Shown here piece by piece: positions 59,860 through 64,000 of a DNA stretch of 64,000 nucleotides. The DNA is from Allocoprococcus sp004560705 (lineage in GTDB: Bacteria > Bacillota > Clostridia > Lachnospirales > Lachnospiraceae). The notes below the pieces were generated by a model, which worked only from the letters and a program-made list of their open reading frames with translations, made no database searches and had not been told where the DNA came from. Made by a program: the position numbers and the translations under genes. The stretch lies in assembly GCF_052065755.1 (NCBI RefSeq), contig NZ_JBQHTK010000006.1, positions 70,275 to 134,274 on the forward strand. Reading direction: 5' to 3'. Positions within the stretch are counted from its first letter, which is position 1. Each line of letters begins with the position of its first letter.

Positions 59860-60350
59860 GAATTTATTTAGAAAATGAAGGAGATCTGGAATTGGATCTC
59901 AATTATCAGGAAGTCGCCCAAAGAGTCGGGGATGCCGTCCTGGATTATGAACAGTGTCCGTATGAATCCGAAGTGGAGCTCCTTTTGACAATGGATGAAG
60001 AGATCCGTGAGATGAACCGGGAATTCCGGGATATAGACCGTGCAACAGACGTACTCTCTTTCCCGATGATCGCATATGAGTCTCCCGCGGATTTTGCATT
60101 TCTGGAAGAAGATGAGAGTTGTTTTGATCCGGACACCGGAGAACTGATGCTTGGAAACATTGTCATTTCCAAACAGAAAGTGGTCGAGCAGGCAGAAGAA
60201 TACGGACATACAGTCGAGCGGGAATATGCATTTCTTATCGCGCACAGTATGCTTCATTTACTGGGGTACGATCACATGGAAGAAGAGGAACGTGCGGTGA
60301 TGGAGAAGAAACAGCGGGAAATTCTCGACGGACTGGGAATAACCCGATAA
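59856..60350 (+). CDS. ybeY: Endoribonuclease YbeY
   Basis: A 164-residue zinc-dependent RNase for 16S rRNA maturation and ribosome quality control. The catalytic motif HSMLHLLGYDH (about residues 129-139) has the three zinc-binding histidines. DRATDVLSFPM near 57 is the second family mark. The acidic insert (EEDESCFDPDTGEL) is a normal variable loop. It overlaps phoH by 4 bp. Confidence 0.96.
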   Translation: MRIYLENEGDLELDLNYQEVAQRVGDAVLDYEQCPYESEVELLLTMDEEIREMNREFRDIDRATDVLSFPMIAYESPADFAFLEEDESCFDPDTGELMLGNIVISKQKVVEQAEEYGHTVEREYAFLIAHSMLHLLGYDHMEEEERAVMEKKQREILDGLGITR

Positions 60351-60378
60351 TCTGGAAATGAGATAAATGAGGTGCTAT

Positions 60379-62046
60379 ATGGCAAAAAAGAAACAATCGA
60401 AAGGCGGAGGATTTCTTGCACAAGGAATCATCCTTGCATCGGCAGGTATCATCACAAAAATCATAGGTTTCATATACCGGATCCCGATGCTGAATTTTAT
60501 GGGGCTCGATGGACAGGGATATTACGATATCGCTTTCCAGGTCTACACAATTGCTCTTACAATATCATCCTACAGCTTACCGCTCGCTGTTTCCAAGCTG
60601 GTTTCTGCCAGAATGGCAAAAGGAGAAAGAAAAAATGCATATCGTGTTTTCAAGGCAGCTATGCTTTTTGCCTTTGTGGCAGGAGGATTGATCACACTGG
60701 TCGTACTATTAGGGGCAGATACGATTGCAACAAATATTATGGGGGCGAAGCTCAGTTCCTATGCACTTAAGGTACTGGCACCCGGACTTCTGATCGTATC
60801 GATCATGGGTGTACTGCGAGGATATTTTCAGGGACTCGGAACCATGATTCCGACTGCACTTTCCCAGATACTCGAGCAGATCGTGAATGCGGTAGTCAGC
60901 GTTGTCGGTGCTGCGATGCTTTTGAAGTATGGAGAAAGTGTAGCAAAGACCCAGGGCAACGAACTTCTGGCGGCTGCATATTCTGCGGCCGGCGGTACCC
61001 TTGGTACCGTGGCAGGTGCTCTGATGGGCCTTGTATTTCTGGGATTCAGTTATTGTGCTTATAAGTCTATTCAGAAGAAACAGCTTCGCATGGACCGATC
61101 AAAGCACACTGAGGATTATAAGACGATCTTCAAGTTGTTGCTTCTTACGATCGCACCTGTCATCTTGAGTACGACCGTATATAATTTAAGTAATGTCGTT
61201 GACAGTGCCATGTTCAACAAGATTATGACAGCGCAGGGATTTTCGGAAAAAGAATGTGTTACCTTACTTGGTAAATTAGGTCAGTATTATACTTTATTCA
61301 ATGTTCCTCTTGCCGTCGCAAATGCGCTTGGATCTTCCATGATTCCGGGGCTGGTCCGTGCGTATGAGAGCCATGAGCGCAAACTGGTACATAACCGGAT
61401 TTATATGGCGGCCAGATATACGATGCTGATTGCAATCCCAAGTGCGGTTGGATTCTTTGTACTCGGAGAACCGATCATGAATTTCATCTGGCCGAGCGTG
61501 GATAATTCGATGCAGAACATGATCTGGAAGATCGGTGCGATCTCGCTGATTTTCTATTCACTTTCCACCATTACAAATGCCGTACTTCAGGGACTGAACC
61601 GAATGATGAAACCGGTGAAGAATGCAACGGTGTCTTTGATCCTTCATCTGGTCTCCCTGTTTATCATGATGGTCGTATTTAAGTGGGGACTTTATGCAGT
61701 GATTGTAAGCAAGATCGTTTTCTCACTTAGCATGTGTATCATGAATTCGCATGATATCCGTGAAGCATGCGGATATGTTCAGGAACGCCAGCGAACCTTT
61801 GTGATTCCGGGAATCGCAGCCGGTATCATGGGAATCGCGGCATACCTCGCACACCTGGTACTCGATATTTTTGTTGGCGGAAGATTTGCGACGTTAGTTG
61901 CACTGTTCACGGCTGTGATTGTCTATGCCGTGTGCCTGCTGAAAATGGGAGGACTTACGGAAGATGAACTTTTATCCATGCCGAAAGGCGCAACACTGAT
62001 CAGCATTTGCCGTAAACTTCATTTATTGAACGACAGTGCATACTAA
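60379..62046 (+). CDS. Polysaccharide/lipid II flippase, SpoVB-like (MOP superfamily)
   Basis: A 555-residue membrane protein with about 14 helices, starting with a lysine-rich tail and then GGGFLAQGIILASAGIITKIIGFIYRIP, the typical SpoVB/MurJ-like opening (shown here as a region, residues 9-36). MOP flippases move lipid-linked sugars; SpoVB acts in spore cortex synthesis. The ATG at 60379 follows GAGG by 6 bp; ATG 60367 is an alternative. The context near yqfCD favours SpoVB, but a vegetative lipid II flippase such as YtgP/Amj-like proteins is possible. Confidence 0.85.
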   Translation: MAKKKQSKGGGFLAQGIILASAGIITKIIGFIYRIPMLNFMGLDGQGYYDIAFQVYTIALTISSYSLPLAVSKLVSARMAKGERKNAYRVFKAAMLFAFVAGGLITLVVLLGADTIATNIMGAKLSSYALKVLAPGLLIVSIMGVLRGYFQGLGTMIPTALSQILEQIVNAVVSVVGAAMLLKYGESVAKTQGNELLAAAYSAAGGTLGTVAGALMGLVFLGFSYCAYKSIQKKQLRMDRSKHTEDYKTIFKLLLLTIAPVILSTTVYNLSNVVDSAMFNKIMTAQGFSEKECVTLLGKLGQYYTLFNVPLAVANALGSSMIPGLVRAYESHERKLVHNRIYMAARYTMLIAIPSAVGFFVLGEPIMNFIWPSVDNSMQNMIWKIGAISLIFYSLSTITNAVLQGLNRMMKPVKNATVSLILHLVSLFIMMVVFKWGLYAVIVSKIVFSLSMCIMNSHDIREACGYVQERQRTFVIPGIAAGIMGIAAYLAHLVLDIFVGGRFATLVALFTAVIVYAVCLLKMGGLTEDELLSMPKGATLISICRKLHLLNDSAY

Positions 62047-62101
62047 GATTGTATAATTCTGTGAAAATGGTTGATACTGTATACAAAAAGGAGTTGTCCT
62101 T

Positions 62102-62476
62102 ATGGGAAAAAAATATGGTATTGGCCTTTTCACAATCGCTTTAGTTCTTATGGCTGTGGTCACTTACGGATATCGGGCAGAATATCGATATTCTCAGGAA
62201 CTTGTGGAAGAAGGGGAAAAAGAGCAGACTGAAAACAGTATCAGTCAGGAAAAAACGGTAAGTACACAGGGAGATGCTCAGAAAGATGAACTGTACTATC
62301 TGAAAGATTTGAACGGTTACGTTGTCGTCTATATGAACGATAGAACAACGGTTTATGAATATACAAATATTTTGATTTCTGATCTGCCCGATACGTATCA
62401 GAATGAAATCAAAAATGGAATGATCATCGAAGGAACGGAAAAACTCTATGGATTTCTGGAAAATTATTCCAGCTAA
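62102..62476 (+). CDS. BofC C-terminal-domain-like membrane-anchored protein
   Basis: A 124-residue protein with one N-terminal membrane helix (about 6-23), a charged spacer (35-60) and a C-terminal half, YYLKDLNGYVVVYMNDR ... YEYTNILISDLP ... LYGFLENYSS, that resembles the C-terminal domain of BofC, the forespore protein that delays sigma-K activation in Bacillus. Similar short proteins are common in Lachnospiraceae without a known role. AAAAGGAG precedes the ATG. The BofC link is by pattern only. Confidence 0.65.
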   Translation: MGKKYGIGLFTIALVLMAVVTYGYRAEYRYSQELVEEGEKEQTENSISQEKTVSTQGDAQKDELYYLKDLNGYVVVYMNDRTTVYEYTNILISDLPDTYQNEIKNGMIIEGTEKLYGFLENYSS

Positions 62477-62522
62477 AGTTCGCCGGACCACCGGATGACA
62501 TAACAGAAAGGAACAAAAGAAA

Positions 62523-62744
62523 ATGGATGAAAAAAAAATTGCCCGTATTAACGAGCTGTATCATAAATCAAAAGCAGAAGGATTGACGGAAAAAGAAAAA
62601 AAAGAACAGCAGATTCTGCGCCGTGAATATATTGAAGCATTTAAAATGAGCCTCCGGGGGCAGCTGAATAATATTTCGATTCAGGAAAAGGATGGAACAA
62701 TCACAAACCTCGGAGAAAAGTATGGAAACAAAAAAGCAAATTAG
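62523..62744 (+). CDS. DUF896 family protein (YnzC-like)
   Basis: A 73-residue protein starting KKIARINELYHKSKAEGLT, with KEQQILRREYIEAFKMSLR after it: the two-helix hairpin of the DUF896/YnzC family. Function unknown; members are small, charged and cytosolic. GAAAGGAAC precedes the ATG. Its end overlaps the next gene by 23 bp. Confidence 0.9.
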   Translation: MDEKKIARINELYHKSKAEGLTEKEKKEQQILRREYIEAFKMSLRGQLNNISIQEKDGTITNLGEKYGNKKAN

Positions 62745-63282
62745 GACAGAAATTTTGAAAAGAAGATCCGCACTTTCTAAAGATGAAGTAGCGGATAAGA
62801 GTAGAGCAATCTGCCGGAAAATTGTTTCCTGTGAGCAATTTGTACAGGCAGAGAGCATCCTTCTTTATCTTGATTTTAATCATGAGGTGGAGACCGGTCT
62901 GATCTGGGATAAAGCGCAGAAAATGGGAAAACATGTCGCTGCTCCCAGGCTCATCGGCTCACAAATGGTATTTGCCCGGATCCAGTCGGAAAAGGACCTG
63001 ATCCCTGGTAAATGGGGAATCTCGGAACCGAAAAAGAACTGCCCTGTTATCCGTGAACATGACAGCAGGACAGTTGTTATTATGCCGGGAGTCGCATTTG
63101 ACTGCAGCAGGAACCGAATCGGTTACGGCGGCGGTTACTACGACCGGTATTTCGCCGGATATGATTCAGTTTATAAAATAGCTGCTGCATATGACCTGCA
63201 AATCGTGGAACAGGTTCCGGCAGAACCGTTTGATCTGAAACCGGACTGTATCGTGACAGAATCTCATATTTATGCAGGATAA
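62722..63282 (+). CDS. 5-formyltetrahydrofolate cyclo-ligase
   Basis: A 186-residue enzyme (FAU1/YgfA/FthC family) that converts 5-formyl-THF to 5,10-methenyl-THF with ATP, rescuing folate. The ATP site is formed by the N-terminal KKQIRTEILKRRSAL helix and the C-terminal PGVAFDCSRNRIGYGGGYYDRYF motif (about 128-150). ATG 62722 follows CGGAG and lies inside the DUF896 gene. Its last 13 bp overlap the end of luxS on the other strand. Confidence 0.93.
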   Translation: METKKQIRTEILKRRSALSKDEVADKSRAICRKIVSCEQFVQAESILLYLDFNHEVETGLIWDKAQKMGKHVAAPRLIGSQMVFARIQSEKDLIPGKWGISEPKKNCPVIREHDSRTVVIMPGVAFDCSRNRIGYGGGYYDRYFAGYDSVYKIAAAYDLQIVEQVPAEPFDLKPDCIVTESHIYAG

Positions 63283-63749
63283 TGCAGTCTCTCTTCGGTG
63301 ATATCATTCAGAACTTCATCGAGGTATTTTCTGGCAAGATAATTTGCCATTCTGAGATTCATATCCAGATAATTTCCGCAGTCCTTCGCACAGGAACCCG
63401 GTATATCTCCGGTATATTCTGCTATAAAGGTAAACATTTCCTTCATCAGTGGCACGATATCTTCGGATTCGTAATCGCCGGTCAGAAGGAGATAAAAACC
63501 GGTCCTGCATCCCATCGGACCGAAGTAAAGTGTCCGATCTCCATAAACTTCATGATTTCTAAGGAAAGTGGCACCTAAGTGTTCAATGGTATGAACTTCA
63601 GCCGTATTCATAACCGGTTCTTCATTCGGATTGGTCATACGAATGTCAAAGGTGGTCACAGGGCAGTCACCGGCAAAATCTTTCCTGGAAACGTAGAGCC
63701 CCGGAATCAGTCTGAGGTGGTCTATGGTAAAACTGGTAATTTTCTTCAT
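63270..63749 (-). CDS. luxS: S-ribosylhomocysteine lyase LuxS
   Basis: Cleaves S-ribosylhomocysteine to homocysteine and the autoinducer-2 precursor DPD, closing the activated methyl cycle. The 159-residue protein has the metal motif HTIEH (H53, E56, H57), catalytic C81 in GPMGCRTGF, and a further cysteine region SCAKDCGNY that supplies the last metal ligand. The ATG at 63749 has GGAGG about 11 bp upstream; ATG 63758 is too close to it. It has its own promoter and meets the folate gene tail to tail with a 13-bp overlap. Confidence 0.96.
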   Translation of the reverse strand: MKKITSFTIDHLRLIPGLYVSRKDFAGDCPVTTFDIRMTNPNEEPVMNTAEVHTIEHLGATFLRNHEVYGDRTLYFGPMGCRTGFYLLLTGDYESEDIVPLMKEMFTFIAEYTGDIPGSCAKDCGNYLDMNLRMANYLARKYLDEVLNDITEERLHYPA

Positions 63750-63786
63750 GATAATCATTTCCTCCATATACATCATTTTGTATTCA

Positions 63787-63815
63787 ATTATAACGTGGAA
63801 TGATAAAAATAACAA
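63787..63815 (-). promoter_or_regulatory. Promoter of luxS
   Basis: On the - strand: -35 TTGTTA (63810-63815), 17-bp spacer, perfect -10 TATAAT (63787-63792). Confidence 0.8.
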
Positions 63816-63835
63816 GTAGGCGAACAGAGAACAAA

Positions 63836-64000
63836 AGAGAGGGTAGTGTCAAGTAATCTATGAAAAACTGGGCCGAAAAAAACAGGCTCAAACGAACCTT
63901 GAAAATTGCAAATATATAAGACGGAAGGCCCTCCGGGGGCTCAGGGCGCTGCCCTAAGAACCTGCAAGGGACCAGTCCCTTGACCCGATTCCGGGCTCTG
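63836..64000. repeat. GC-rich hairpin tract, possible end of a mobile element
   Basis: After GAGGGTAGTGTCAAG (about 63838-63852), which resembles the ends of some IS256-type elements from memory, the sequence turns GC-rich and holds three small hairpins in a row: GCCC/GGGC (63928-63940), AGGGC/GCCCT (63943-63955) and CAAGGGAC/GTCCCTTG (63965-63982). No gene is visible. The window ends inside it, so its nature cannot be settled. Confidence 0.4.

Noticed and set aside
1..64000. CRISPR arrays, tRNA or rRNA genes, prophage
   Set aside because: No regularly spaced repeats, no cloverleaf-like or rRNA sequence, and no phage structural genes were recognised on reading either strand.

Overview
The window looks like chromosome of an anaerobic, spore-forming Firmicute, most likely a gut Lachnospiraceae (Dorea/Mediterraneibacter/Blautia-like). 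This rests on moderate GC, strong AGGAGG-type ribosome sites, sigma-A-like promoters, an acetate/ferredoxin/alcohol fermentation gene set (ackA, nfnAB, two iron alcohol dehydrogenases, rex), sporulation genes (yqfC, yqfD, a SpoVB-like flippase, a BofC-like protein) and gene order typical of Clostridia. The species assignment is inference. Almost everything is on the + strand; only tmcAL, an ABC-F gene and luxS are on the - strand. No tRNA, rRNA, CRISPR array or intact mobile element was seen.

Layout. 1-5.4 kb: 3' part of polA, coaE, a YycJ-type hydrolase, an ACT/UPF0210 pair and a DegV protein, closed by a long two-way hairpin. 5.5-10.4 kb: tmcAL (-), mgtE, ackA, yceD-rpmF. 10.45-11.13 kb: a graveyard holding the RNA part of a group II intron and shreds of a serine recombinase. 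11.2-20.7 kb: an orphan ROK/ASKHA-like protein, then plsX-acpP-rnc-smc-ftsY, a threonine deaminase and a DUF1653 protein. 20.7-25.4 kb: a GntR regulator with icd, an ABC-F ATPase (-), and rex. 25.5-33.4 kb: nnr-alr-mazF-like toxin, a CorC-like CBS protein, yebC, a CFI-box protein, metY, tepA. 33.5-42.5 kb: ftsK, a zinc-ribbon/TPR protein, nfnAB, an AlkD-like protein, a HAD phosphatase, an alcohol dehydrogenase. 42.7-47.7 kb: carB, rlmH, gldA. 47.9-53.8 kb: a cassette of a TudS-like desulfidase, a complete ECF transporter, a MerR regulator and a DapB/amine-dehydrogenase-like enzyme. 53.9-63.8 kb: yaaA, bioY, a wrecked DUF1284 gene, an NYN-LOTUS protein, a Q/N-rich membrane protein, yqfC-yqfD-phoH-ybeY, a SpoVB-like flippase, a BofC-like protein, DUF896, 5-formyl-THF cyclo-ligase and luxS (-). 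The right edge is a GC-rich hairpin tract.

Two themes tie genes together. First, a local redox regulon: rex lies at 24.8 kb, and Rex-like operators (TTGTTAA-N4-TTAACAA pattern) occur at the promoters of ackA, nfnAB, the 41.3 kb alcohol dehydrogenase (two sites) and gldA. Second, the 47.9-53.8 kb cassette looks like a self-contained import and conversion system for an unknown, possibly sulfur-containing small molecule. It has a MerR-type 19-bp-spacer promoter in front of the dehydrogenase and a shared CCAATTGGAC element at two of its promoters. This is the best candidate in the window for an undescribed system.
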